NCBI GenBank assembly: GCA_944412445.1
Contig: CALYBJ010000017.1
Coordinates: forward strand, 1-53,074
Direction: 5' to 3'
From: an uncultured Clostridia bacterium
GTDB lineage: Bacteria; Bacillota; Clostridia; Oscillospirales; Acutalibacteraceae
DNA: 53,074 nucleotides
The notes under the pieces were generated by a model, which was not told the origin of the DNA, ran no database searches, and was given only the letters and a program-made list of their open reading frames with translations. Below, in pieces: positions 6,098 to 15,400 of the stretch; the first letter of the stretch is position 1; the number at the start of each line of letters is the position of its first letter. A program made the position numbers and the translations under genes.

Positions 6098-8503
6098 TTA
6101 TTTTACTACGATGTTTACAAGCTTTCCTTTTACATAAAGCTCTTTTACTATCGTCTTGCCCTCTGTAAGAGCCGCCACAGCCGGCACTTTTTTTGCTTCG
6201 GCAATAGCCTCCTCGGAGGAAATCTCCGACGCAACATTTATTCTCGCCTTGATTTTGCCGTTTACCTGAATTGCGATTTCAACCGATGCGTCCCTGCACT
6301 TTTCCTCGTCGTATGAGGGCCATGTCTGGTCGCTTATTGTTCCGCCGAAATTCATCTTTTCCCAGATTTCCTCGGTTATATGAGGAGCAAAGGGATTTAT
6401 AAGAAGCAGAAGGGCTTTTAGCTCAGCGTAATTGATTTCCCCGGCGTCGTATATCTGATTCAGCAGCGTCATCAGCGCAGCTATCGCCGTGTTGAACTTC
6501 ATCTGCTCAATGTCTTCCGATACCTTTTTTATGGTCTTGTGCATTGAGCTCATTAATTTTTCGGAAAACTCATTTCCCTCTTTCGCTATCTCCTGAAGGT
6601 TCCAGATTCTGTCTATAAATCTCTTGCAGCCCTTTACGCTGCTTTCGCTCCAGGGTGCCGCCTGCTCATAGTCGCCCATAAACAAAACATAGGTTCTTAA
6701 AACATCGGCGCCGTATTCTTCTACTACCTCGTTAGGATCGATTACGTTTCCTCTTGACTTACTCATTTTAACTCCGTCAGGGCCTAAAATAAGTCCCTGG
6801 GCTGTTCTCTTCTGATAAGGCTCGGAATAAGGCACTACTCCTAAATCATAAAGGAATTTATACCAGAATCTTGAATATATAAGATGCCTTGTAACGTGCT
6901 CCATGCCGCCGTTGTACCAGTCTACCGGCATCCAGTATTTAAGCTTTTCATAGTTGGCGAACTCGTTGTCATTATGAGGATCAATATATCTCAGGAAATA
7001 CCATGAGGAGCCTGCCCACTGGGGCATTGTATCAGTCTCTCTTCCGGCGTCGCCGCCGCACTTCGGACACTTGCAGTTTACAAAGCTGTCAATTTTGGCA
7101 AGAGGACTTTCTCCGTCGGAGCCGGGCTCAAAGTTTTCCACATCGGGAAGCTTTAAGGGCAGCTCTTCATAGGGTACAGCCACCATTCCGCATTTTTTGC
7201 AGTGAACAATGGGTATAGGCTCGCCCCAGTATCTCTGACGGTTAAACGCCCAGTCCTTCATTTTATACTGAACGCCGCCTTCGCCGATTCCCTTTTCCGT
7301 AAGGTAATCAATCATTTTGGCGATTGAGTCCTTTTTATTTGTAAGGCCGTTCATAAAGCCGGAGTTTACCATTTCTCCGTCCCCTGTATAAGCCGCTTTT
7401 TCAATGTCTCCGCCTTTAATAACCTCGATTATGTCGATTCCGAATTTTTTTGCGAAGTCATAGTCTCTCTCGTCGTGAGCGGGAACAGCCATAATGGCGC
7501 CTGTGCCGTAGCCCATCATTACATAGTCCGATATGTAAACGGGAATTTCCTTGCCGTTTACCGGGTTTACGGCTGTTAAGCCCTCTATTTTTACGCCTGT
7601 TTTATCCTTTACAAGCTGTGTTCTCTCAAACTCCGTTTTCTTGCTGCACTCATCCCTGTACGCCTTTATAGCGTCCATGTTGCCTATTTTTTCGCTGTAT
7701 TTGTCAATTATAGGATGCTCGGGAGCTATAACCATAAAGGTTACGCCGAAAAGAGTGTCGGGTCTTGTAGTGTATACCCTGAGCTTCTCGTCAATATCCT
7801 TTATTGAAAAATCAACAAAGGCGCCTCTTGACTTGCCTATCCAGTTTACCTGCTGCAATTTGATATTGGGCAGGAAGTCAACCTCGTTAAGACCCTCCAA
7901 AAGCTTGTCCGCGTATTCGGTAATTCTTAAATACCATACGTCCTTTGACTTCTGGATAACGTCGCTGTGGCATATATCGCATTTGCCTCCCTGTGAGTCC
8001 TCGTTTGACAGGACAACCTTACATGAGGGACAGTAGTTTACAAGAGTTTTATCTCTGAAGGCAAGTCCCTTCTCAAACATTTTAAGGAATATCCACTGTG
8101 TCCATTTATAATAATCCTCGTCAGTAGTGTCAACTACCCTGTTCCAGTCAAAGGAAAATCCAACCTTTTTTAACTGGTCGGTAAACTTGGCTATGTTTGT
8201 GTCTGTTACCTTTCTGGGATGTATTCCCGTCTTTATGGCGTAGTTTTCCGTAGGCAGTCCGTAAGCGTCAAAGCCTATGGGGAAAAGCACGTTATATCCC
8301 TGAAGCCTTCTTTTTCTCGATACTACCTCAAGTCCGCTGTACGCCTTAATATGGCCTACGTGCATTCCTGCTCCGCTGGGATACGGAAATTCTACAAGAC
8401 AGTAATATTTAGGCTTTGTAAAATCATCGACAGCATGAAATACTCCCGATTCCTCCCATTTTTGCTGCCACTTTTTCTCGACAGCCTTAAAATCATAGCT
8501 CAT
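6098..8503 (-). CDS. leuS: Leucyl-tRNA synthetase
   Basis: 801 residues, normal for bacterial LeuRS. Attaches leucine to tRNA-Leu and edits mischarged products. The class I HIGH motif appears as HVGH at residues 48-51 after FPYPSGAGM; KMSKS is in GVKMSKSRGN near residue 578. A zinc-binding CPSCK..CDICH pair follows the first catalytic segment. The CP1 editing domain contains YTTRPDTLFGVTF and the GTGAIMAVPAHDERD loop. Only 44 bases separate it from rsfS upstream, so it is co-transcribed with that operon and there is no room for a T-box leader. Confidence 0.97.
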   Translation of the reverse strand: MSYDFKAVEKKWQQKWEESGVFHAVDDFTKPKYYCLVEFPYPSGAGMHVGHIKAYSGLEVVSRKRRLQGYNVLFPIGFDAYGLPTENYAIKTGIHPRKVTDTNIAKFTDQLKKVGFSFDWNRVVDTTDEDYYKWTQWIFLKMFEKGLAFRDKTLVNYCPSCKVVLSNEDSQGGKCDICHSDVIQKSKDVWYLRITEYADKLLEGLNEVDFLPNIKLQQVNWIGKSRGAFVDFSIKDIDEKLRVYTTRPDTLFGVTFMVIAPEHPIIDKYSEKIGNMDAIKAYRDECSKKTEFERTQLVKDKTGVKIEGLTAVNPVNGKEIPVYISDYVMMGYGTGAIMAVPAHDERDYDFAKKFGIDIIEVIKGGDIEKAAYTGDGEMVNSGFMNGLTNKKDSIAKMIDYLTEKGIGEGGVQYKMKDWAFNRQRYWGEPIPIVHCKKCGMVAVPYEELPLKLPDVENFEPGSDGESPLAKIDSFVNCKCPKCGGDAGRETDTMPQWAGSSWYFLRYIDPHNDNEFANYEKLKYWMPVDWYNGGMEHVTRHLIYSRFWYKFLYDLGVVPYSEPYQKRTAQGLILGPDGVKMSKSRGNVIDPNEVVEEYGADVLRTYVLFMGDYEQAAPWSESSVKGCKRFIDRIWNLQEIAKEGNEFSEKLMSSMHKTIKKVSEDIEQMKFNTAIAALMTLLNQIYDAGEINYAELKALLLLINPFAPHITEEIWEKMNFGGTISDQTWPSYDEEKCRDASVEIAIQVNGKIKARINVASEISSEEAIAEAKKVPAVAALTEGKTIVKELYVKGKLVNIVVK

Positions 8504-8547
8504 TTATGGTTTCTCCCTTTCAAGGTGTATTTTACTTAAAAATTTCT

Positions 8548-8904
8548 TTATTCTTCGCCGAGAATCTCCGACAAGTCAACCGTCGCCGCGTCTGACCACA
8601 GCCTTTCAAGGCTGTAATACTCTCTGTCCTGAGGCGTGAAAATGTGTATTACAACGTCCTCGTAGTCAAGAAGTATCCAGCCGGTGGATCTTCCCTCTAT
8701 GCTTCTGGGCTGAACGCCCTTTTCCCTCATTTTTTCCTCAACCTCTTCCGCAAGAGATCTTACATGAGTATTTGAGGTTCCGTTTGCTATTATAAAATAA
8801 TCTGCCAGAACAGTCAATTCCGATATTTTTATTACCTTGATATCAACCGCCATTTTTTTATCAAGCACCTTTACGGCTTCCTTTACAAATTCAAAGCTCT
8901 CCAT
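8548..8904 (-). CDS. rsfS: Ribosome silencing factor RsfS
   Basis: 118 residues. RsfS binds ribosomal protein L14 and blocks subunit joining in slow growth. The sequence shows the family core: VLADYFIIANGTSNTHVRSL, then a DDEV-type region and GWILLDYEDVVIHIF-T-Q-REYY-LERLW. Its ATG abuts the end of yqeK (shared base at 8904), implying translational coupling. The yhbY-nadD-yqeK-rsfS order is conserved in Firmicutes. Confidence 0.95.
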   Translation of the reverse strand: MESFEFVKEAVKVLDKKMAVDIKVIKISELTVLADYFIIANGTSNTHVRSLAEEVEEKMREKGVQPRSIEGRSTGWILLDYEDVVIHIFTPQDREYYSLERLWSDAATVDLSEILGEE

Positions 8905-9494
8905 TATATCAGTCCTTTCTCCCTGTAATTCATTACTATATCGTTATACGCGTCAATAGTTGCCGGGTGAACCGCCTTAGAGTTTTCCACAAGCTCCTTT
9001 ACGGTAAAGCTAAGCCCCTCAAGCATTGCTTCCTCAAGGCTTCTTTCCGCTTTTTCCCGCATTATCTCAACGCCTTCGTATATTCTGTCGGCTGATATGA
9101 AATCAGCTATAAACAGTATCTTTTCACTGAGGCTCATTCCCGCTCTGCCCGTTGTGTGATATTTTACGCTTGTTATTATCTCCTCGTCGTCTATGCCGAT
9201 TTCATGCCTTATATACTCGGCTCCCACAATAGAATGCCAAAGCTTTTTCGTATTTTTTTCAAGCTCCGTAAGGCTTAGGGAATATTTGTCAGCATAATAA
9301 AATATCTCGTCCCTTTCGGCTTCCTTCAAAACGTCATGGAGAAGTCCCGCCGTATACATTTTTTCCGGATCTCCCCCGTATTTTTCACTGAGCCTTTTCG
9401 CCGCCTTTGAAACCTCAAAGGAATGATGAAGACGATACTCCGACAAATGCTCTCTTAATATTTCGGTATAATAGTCATAAGTTTTTTTATCCAT
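8904..9494 (-). CDS. yqeK: HD-domain nucleotide phosphatase YqeK
   Basis: 196 residues. YqeK proteins are HD-superfamily hydrolases that split diadenosine tetraphosphate symmetrically into ADP. Metal-binding HD residues are visible in LHHSFEVSKAA and GLLHDVLKEAERDE, with later histidines in LWHSIVGAEYIRHE and VKYHTTGRAGMS, and the final D-F-I-S-A-D-R segment. It overlaps nadD by 8 bases at its start. Confidence 0.92.
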   Translation of the reverse strand: MDKKTYDYYTEILREHLSEYRLHHSFEVSKAAKRLSEKYGGDPEKMYTAGLLHDVLKEAERDEIFYYADKYSLSLTELEKNTKKLWHSIVGAEYIRHEIGIDDEEIITSVKYHTTGRAGMSLSEKILFIADFISADRIYEGVEIMREKAERSLEEAMLEGLSFTVKELVENSKAVHPATIDAYNDIVMNYREKGLI

Positions 9495-10080
9495 AGAGCT
9501 TATTTTCCTTTATATATTTTATTACATCACTGTTAAGGAATTTTTCCAAGTCCTTGCCCTGATGTATTCTTTCCCTGATTTCCGAGGAGCTTATCTCAAA
9601 GGGTTCGATTTCGATTATCTGAACTTTATCTGTTTTAAGCACGCTCTCTGCGTACTCTTTCATTTTGCCTGTATCGTCTTCGCTGTTTCTCGATACGGCG
9701 CAAAGTGTGCACATTTCCAGTATCTCACGGTATTTATACCATGTGTGAAAGGACAAAAGCATATCGGAGCCCATAAACAAATAAAATTCTCCCTCCGGGT
9801 ACTTTTCCCTTAGCTGTCCCAGTGTTTCAACGGTATAGCTTTTTCCCCCTCTTCTGATTTCGCAGTCGGACACACGGTACTTTGTATCAGTAAAAACCAT
9901 TCTGCACATATTTATACGGTGCGAAGGGTCTATGTTGCCGTTGTTGTCTTTCTGGGGAGAAATATTCGACGGTATTATTATTACCCTTTCAAGCCCTTTT
10001 TTTTCGGAAATCTCATCCGCAAGCTTTAAATGCCCCTTATGCGGAGGATTAAAGCTGCCTCCGTATATACCTATTTTCAT
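9487..10080 (-). CDS. nadD: Nicotinate-nucleotide adenylyltransferase
   Basis: 197 residues. Transfers AMP from ATP to nicotinate mononucleotide to form deamido-NAD in NAD synthesis. The nucleotidyltransferase signature GGSFNPPHKGHL is at residues 8-19 and the ISSSEIRERI motif is near the C-terminus. Starts 1 base after the yhbY stop, in the usual Firmicute order. Confidence 0.95.
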   Translation of the reverse strand: MKIGIYGGSFNPPHKGHLKLADEISEKKGLERVIIIPSNISPQKDNNGNIDPSHRINMCRMVFTDTKYRVSDCEIRRGGKSYTVETLGQLREKYPEGEFYLFMGSDMLLSFHTWYKYREILEMCTLCAVSRNSEDDTGKMKEYAESVLKTDKVQIIEIEPFEISSSEIRERIHQGKDLEKFLNSDVIKYIKENKLYG

Positions 10081-10081
10081 T

Positions 10082-10510
10082 TTACTGTTTTCCCAGCTTA
10101 CGGGCAGCGGCGGCTTTTCTCTGAGCTGCCATTTTCTGCTCCTTCTTTGATTTTACAGGGGGCTGAGACTCTTTTTTCTTTATATTAAAGCGCTTAGCCT
10201 TTGCCGCTTTTTTTGCCTTTTTCGCCTTTTCGTCCTCATGAAGCTTTGGATTGTATCTGTATAAAACGATTACTCCGCCTATTACCTGGATTACCTCCGA
10301 TGACGTTTTGTCGGCGATTTCGTCCGCCGCCTCTCTGGGAGTTATCGGCGAAGTCTCAAGAAGCACCTTGAATTTTATAAGCTCTCTTGTGTTAAGGGCT
10401 CCGTCTATCTGTTCTATAAATGCGTCGGATATTCCCCCTTTTCCCAGCTGAAAAAGCGGCTCAAGGGAATTTGCCTTTGAACGCCAGTAGGCTCTTTCTT
10501 TTCCTGTCAT
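10082..10510 (-). CDS. yhbY: YhbY-type CRM-domain RNA-binding protein
   Basis: 142 residues. Residues 1-98 are a CRM domain with the signature FQLGKGGIS, associated with large-subunit ribosome assembly. Residues 99-142 are an extra Lys/Ala-rich basic tail (KKAKKAAKAKRFNIKKK and similar) not found in the ~97-residue family core; it probably adds non-specific RNA affinity. Operon with nadD and rdgB. Confidence 0.92.
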   Translation of the reverse strand: MTGKERAYWRSKANSLEPLFQLGKGGISDAFIEQIDGALNTRELIKFKVLLETSPITPREAADEIADKTSSEVIQVIGGVIVLYRYNPKLHEDEKAKKAKKAAKAKRFNIKKKESQPPVKSKKEQKMAAQRKAAAARKLGKQ

Positions 10511-10529
10511 ATATTTTTCCTTTCCCTTT

Positions 10530-11126
10530 TTAAGTCTTTAAAAATTCAGGAAGCTTTTCCGCAAGAAGCTTTAAAGATTTTCCTCTGTGGCTTATTTTGT
10601 CCTTTTCCTCAGGCGTCAGCGAAGCGAAGCTTTTTTCTCCCACATAAAAAACAGGGTCAAAGCCGAAGCCGCCGCTTCCCTCAGGCTCAAAGCCTATTTT
10701 TCCTTCGCATACGCCCTCTACCGTAAGCTCTCTGCCGTCCGGCAGAACACAGCATACGCAGCTTACAAACCTTGCGGTTCGCTTTTCATCGGGCACGTCC
10801 TTCATTTCCTCAAGAAGTGTTTTTATTTTAACGGAATAGGGCACATCGTGTCCTCCGGCGTATCTTGCGGAGTAAACTCCCGGTCTGCCGTCCAATGCGT
10901 CTATGCAGAGACCCGAGTCGTCCGCTATGCAGGGAAGCCCCGTTTCCTTACAGCCCCCTTCAGCTTTAAGCCTTGCGTTTTCCTCAAATGTCGTTCCCGT
11001 CTCTTCAACATCGGTTATCTCCCTGCCTATATCGGAGGCTATTACCGCGTCTATTCCCAGAGGCTTTAATATTCTGCTTAATTCGTCTCTTTTTTTCTCG
11101 TTGTGGGTTGCTATTAAAAATTTCAT
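10530..11126 (-). CDS. rdgB: XTP/dITP pyrophosphatase (RdgB/HAM1)
   Basis: 198 residues. Removes non-canonical purine nucleoside triphosphates (XTP, dITP) to prevent their incorporation. Signatures: ATHNEKKRDE at the N-terminus, ADDSGLCIDALDGRPGVYSA, GFGFDPVF and SHRGKSLK at the C-terminus. Length is normal. Confidence 0.95.
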   Translation of the reverse strand: MKFLIATHNEKKRDELSRILKPLGIDAVIASDIGREITDVEETGTTFEENARLKAEGGCKETGLPCIADDSGLCIDALDGRPGVYSARYAGGHDVPYSVKIKTLLEEMKDVPDEKRTARFVSCVCCVLPDGRELTVEGVCEGKIGFEPEGSGGFGFDPVFYVGEKSFASLTPEEKDKISHRGKSLKLLAEKLPEFLKT

Positions 11127-11172
11127 TTCTTTACCTTTCAGAGATTAAATTATATCTCCCTTTCCGAAAGCG

Positions 11173-12462
11173 TTAGAGATAGAATTTATCAATCGAACCG
11201 TAGAGTGAATCTTCTCCGGAGCCGCTTCCACTATCTTCCTTGCGGTTATCGTCTTCTTTTTTGTCTGAGTCTTCGGCGGCTGTGTTCTCCTGTCCCTGTT
11301 CACGCTGTGAACCGCTTCCTTCACCTGCTCCTTTATCTCCAGAGGCACGTTCTCCCTGGGGATTATCTTCATCGTTGTCAGCCCCGTCTGATACGCCGCC
11401 GTGTCCAGCGCCTTCATCGCCTTCCATGATCTCTTCAAAAAATTCCCTGACGATTTCTTCCGCTTCGCTTGTGTCTGTAAGCTCGACTTTTTCAAGGGGT
11501 TTTTCATATACAGGTAACACCTCGTTTTCTTTTTCTTTATATCCCTCCGGAAGGTCATTAAACAGACTTTCCGCAAACATTTTCGGGTTAAAGGGCTGAA
11601 GATCGTCTATGCCTTCGCCTACGCCTATGAATTTTACCGGGATCTTAAGCTCGTTCTTTATTGCCAATACAACGCCGCCTCTTGCGGTTCCGTCAAGCTT
11701 TGTGAGTACTATGCCCGTTATATCCGCTACCTGCATAAATTCCCTTGCCTGGCTTACGGCGTTCTGTCCCGTAGTGGCGTCAAGCACAAGAAGCACCTCT
11801 CTGTCGGAATAGGGCAGTTCCCTGTCGATTACCTTGTAAATCTTCCTTAGCTCCTCCATAAGGTTTTTCTTGTTGTGAAGTCTTCCGGCTGTATCGCAGA
11901 TAAGTATATCAGCCATTCTGGCTTTTCCTGCGCCTATTGTATCAAATATTACTGCCGCCGGATCGGCTCCCTCTTTATGCTTTATTATATCTACTCCGGC
12001 TCTCTGCGCCCATATTTCAAGCTGGTCTATCGCCGCCGCTCTGAATGTATCAGCCGCGCCTAAAATTACCTTTTTGCCCTGCTCTTTATACATGGCTGCC
12101 ATTTTGCCTATCGTCGTGGTTTTGCCCACGCCGTTTACGCCTATTACAAGAATTATCGATGGCTGGGTTATAAGCCCCATGTCCTCTCCGCCGTCAAGCA
12201 TTTCGGCAACAATATTCTTTATTTCGTCCTTTACCTGCTTTGTGGACTTAAGCTTTTCTTTCTTTACTCTGTCACGCAGCTCCTCGGTTATCTCTACCGC
12301 CGTCTGAACGCCTACATCGCTCATTACAAGTATCTCTTCAAGCTCTACGAACAAATCGTCCTCAAAGGTGTCGAAGGAGTCCAGCATCTCGTCGATTGCC
12401 CCTGCCATCTTGTTCCTTGTCTTTTTAAGTCCGAAGTTGAATTTCTTAAATATTCCTGCCAT
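11173..12462 (-). CDS. ftsY: Signal recognition particle receptor FtsY, with acidic tail at the C-terminus
   Basis: 429 residues. FtsY is the membrane-associated GTPase that receives SRP-ribosome complexes. The NG domain occupies residues 1 to about 320, with GVNGVGKTTTIGK (P-loop), DTFRAAA, DTAGRLHN, TKLDGTARGG and a GVGEGIDDLQPF closing motif. Most FtsY proteins carry an acidic A domain before the NG domain. Here the NG domain starts at the first residues and a long Asp/Glu/Gly/Ser-rich region (about residues 340-420) follows it, ending SIDKFYL. Co-transcribed with smc (15-base gap), a common pairing in Firmicutes. Confidence 0.93.
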   Translation of the reverse strand: MAGIFKKFNFGLKKTRNKMAGAIDEMLDSFDTFEDDLFVELEEILVMSDVGVQTAVEITEELRDRVKKEKLKSTKQVKDEIKNIVAEMLDGGEDMGLITQPSIILVIGVNGVGKTTTIGKMAAMYKEQGKKVILGAADTFRAAAIDQLEIWAQRAGVDIIKHKEGADPAAVIFDTIGAGKARMADILICDTAGRLHNKKNLMEELRKIYKVIDRELPYSDREVLLVLDATTGQNAVSQAREFMQVADITGIVLTKLDGTARGGVVLAIKNELKIPVKFIGVGEGIDDLQPFNPKMFAESLFNDLPEGYKEKENEVLPVYEKPLEKVELTDTSEAEEIVREFFEEIMEGDEGAGHGGVSDGADNDEDNPQGERASGDKGAGEGSGSQREQGQENTAAEDSDKKEDDNRKEDSGSGSGEDSLYGSIDKFYL

Positions 12463-12477
12463 TATGCTTCTCCTTTA

Positions 12478-15400
12478 TTATTCAAGTCCCAAATCGTGCG
12501 CCATCTGCGCCGTCTTTAACTGCAAAAGCTTGGACACTCCGTGCTCCTGCATGGTAACGCCGTACAGCATATCCGCTTCTTCCATTGTGCCGCGTCTGTG
12601 CGTTATTAAAATAAACTGGGTTTTGTCGGTCATGTTTTTTAAATACCTTGCGTATCTCAGCACGTTTACATCGTCAAGGGCCGCTTCCACCTCGTCAAAT
12701 ATGCAAAAGGGCGACGGCGTAACCTTAAGTATGGCAAAAAGCAATGCTATGGCGCAAAGTCCCTTTTCTCCTCCCGACAACAGAGTCATGCTTTTTACAT
12801 TTTTTCCCGGAGGCTGCGCTTTTATTTCAATTCCGCATTCAAGTATGTCGTTCTCGTCCTCAAGAATAAGCTCCGCTTTGCCTCCTCCGAAAAGCTCTCC
12901 GAAGGTTTCACTGAAATTCCTGCTGATTATATCGAATCTTTCCCGGAACTGAACCGCCATTTTATCGGTCAGGCTGTATATCATTTTATTAAGCTCTGCC
13001 TTTGACTTTTCCACATCCTCCAGCTGGTCTTTCATAAATTCGTATCTTTCCGATACCTCTCTATACTCTTCTATCGCTCCTATGTTAACGTTTCCCAGTG
13101 CCTTTATTTTGCCCTTTATTTCGGCAAGCCTTTTTCTTGCTGTTGATTTTTCGCCTATGTCTGCCTGAAGAGCCTCAGCCTCTCTCCTGGTCAGCTTGTA
13201 TTCCTCAAAAAGCTTTCCCTCGGTTTCCTCCTGCTCCCTTAAAAGAGCGTTTTTCTTTTCCTCAAGCCTTACAAGCTCTGCCGACAGCCTTTCCTTTTCC
13301 TCGGTTTTCTGTCTTTCGCCGGCTCTCAGCTCGCCCGACTGCTTTTCGCATATATCTCTCTTTAACGTAAGCTCACGTATTTTTTCCTTTGCGCTTTCGC
13401 TTTCCCTGCGGAGCTCCTCCGACTGCTTTAAAAGCTCCTCAATTCTGATTTCAAGCTTTTCGTTCTTTTTAACGGCTTCCTCCATTTCAAGGTCAAGCTT
13501 TCCTATTCTGTCGGTCTGGCCGTACTTTCTCTCCTCTAAATCCTTTATTCTGCTTTTAACGTTTTCTATGTCGTGTTCGGAAGTAAGTATGCTCAGGTTA
13601 ACCTCGTTTATTTTCTGCTCAAGCTTTTCTCTCTCCTCAGTCAGCTCCCTGCGGCTGCCCGTAAGCTCCTGTGCCGCCGTCTTCCGCTCTTCTATTTCCT
13701 TTTCAGCCGCCGCGGCTCTTTTTTCAGCTTCGGAAGCTTCTTTTTCGTAATAGCTTATTCTTTCTCCGGCTGTAAGATTTTCGGCCTGCAACGCATTTAC
13801 CGCCTTTTGTGCGGCTTCCTTCTTGTCCCTTACAAGAGTCAGGGAATTATCGGCTCTGAGCTTTTCCTCCTGCGCCGAAAACAAATCTCCCCTTACTCCC
13901 TCAAGCGCCGCGTTTTCCCTGCTGTACTCCTCTTTCAGGCGCTTCTGCTCCTTTTCAGCTTCAAGAAGCTTTTTTTCATCCTCTGTGATTTCTTTATTAA
14001 GCCTCTCTATCTCATTTGCTCTTTTTAAAAATCCCGAATGAAGTATTTTGGAGCCGCCCGTCATGGAGCCTCCGGCGTTTATAACCTGGCCGTCAAGAGT
14101 AACTATTTTGAATCTGTGATTATATTTTCTGCCTATTTTAACGGCGCTGTCGATATTATCGGCTATTACCGTCTTTCCCAGCTGGGAATCAACGATTTTT
14201 TTGTATTTTTTATCACAGTCTACTATTTCGGAAGCGACGCTTATATATCCCGGACAGTCCGTAAGCCCGTTTTCACGCAGCTCTCTGCCCTCCATGGAGC
14301 TTAACGGAAAAAATGTTGCTCTTCCCGAATTGCTGTCCCTTAAAAAGTACATCGCCTTTTTTGCGTCCTCTTCCGTTTCCGTTACAATATGCTGTATTGC
14401 CGCTCCCAAAGCGGTTTCCACGGCGAGGGAATATGTATCAGGAACGGATATAAGCTGGGATAGGGGGCCGTTTATTCCTTTAAGTCCGCCTTTTCCCGCC
14501 TCTTTCATTACAGCCTTTACGCTACCCTGATAGCCCTCCATATTCTTTTCCATTTCCAGAAGCATTTTAACTCTGTTTTTCTTCTGCTCTGAATCAAGAC
14601 GCATTTTTTCAAGGGCGAATTTGTGCTGTTCCGCTTTCTGCGCCTTTGACTGTACCTTTATCATATACCCTGAAAGAGAATTTGTAAAGGCTGTTATTTT
14701 TTCTCTGAGTCCGTTTACCTGTTCTTCACATTCCCTTTCCTGACTGATTAACAGGGAAATCTCCTTATTTTTTTCACTCAGCTCTTCTTCTACCGTGGTT
14801 TTTCTGCTTTCGATTTCCTCAAGAGACGACTTCGCCGCGCTGTACTTTATTTTTTCACCTGACAGCACCATTGTAAGCTCCGTTATCTCTTCGGTAACTT
14901 TTATATATTCCCCGGATACATCGGAATCCCTGTTCCTCAGCTCGTTTATTTCTTCCGAAATATGCTCCGTTTTTGTCCTTTTCTCCCCGATAGCCTTTTG
15001 TATTTCTTCAATTTCCTTTTCGGCGTCCTCTATCTGGGCATCTATTTGCTTTGAAGACAAATTTTCTCTCGCTTTTTCTCTTTCTATTCTGTTTATGGTT
15101 TCCTTATTGTGTTCTATGGAGTTTCTGTTTACGGCGATAAGTGATTCAGCCGACGACGCTTCCTCCTCGGTTTTTTCGCTTTCACGCCTTACTTCGTCAA
15201 TTTGTATATTTATATTCCTTATGCTTTCGGCGGCTTCCTCGCCGTCCTTTATTATCTGCTCAAGCTCCTTCTCCGTTTGCTCATAGTGCATTTTTGCAAC
15301 GGTATATTTGTTGCTCTGCTCCCTTATAAGCTCTCCCGAGCTTTGAAGAAGATCAAGCCAAAGTCCTATTTCAAGGTCTTTTTTTTCTCCGGCAAGCACC

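Noticed and set aside
8504..8547. T-box leader before leuS
   Set aside because: The gap from rsfS is 44 bases; leuS is inside an operon.
11145..11576. Lys/Arg-rich 143-codon frame on the same strand as the FtsY acidic tail
   Set aside because: It is another reading frame of ftsY; its basic composition is what the acidic Asp/Glu/Gly codons give when shifted. No ribosome site. It was considered as evidence of a frameshift, but FtsY motifs continue unbroken into the tail.
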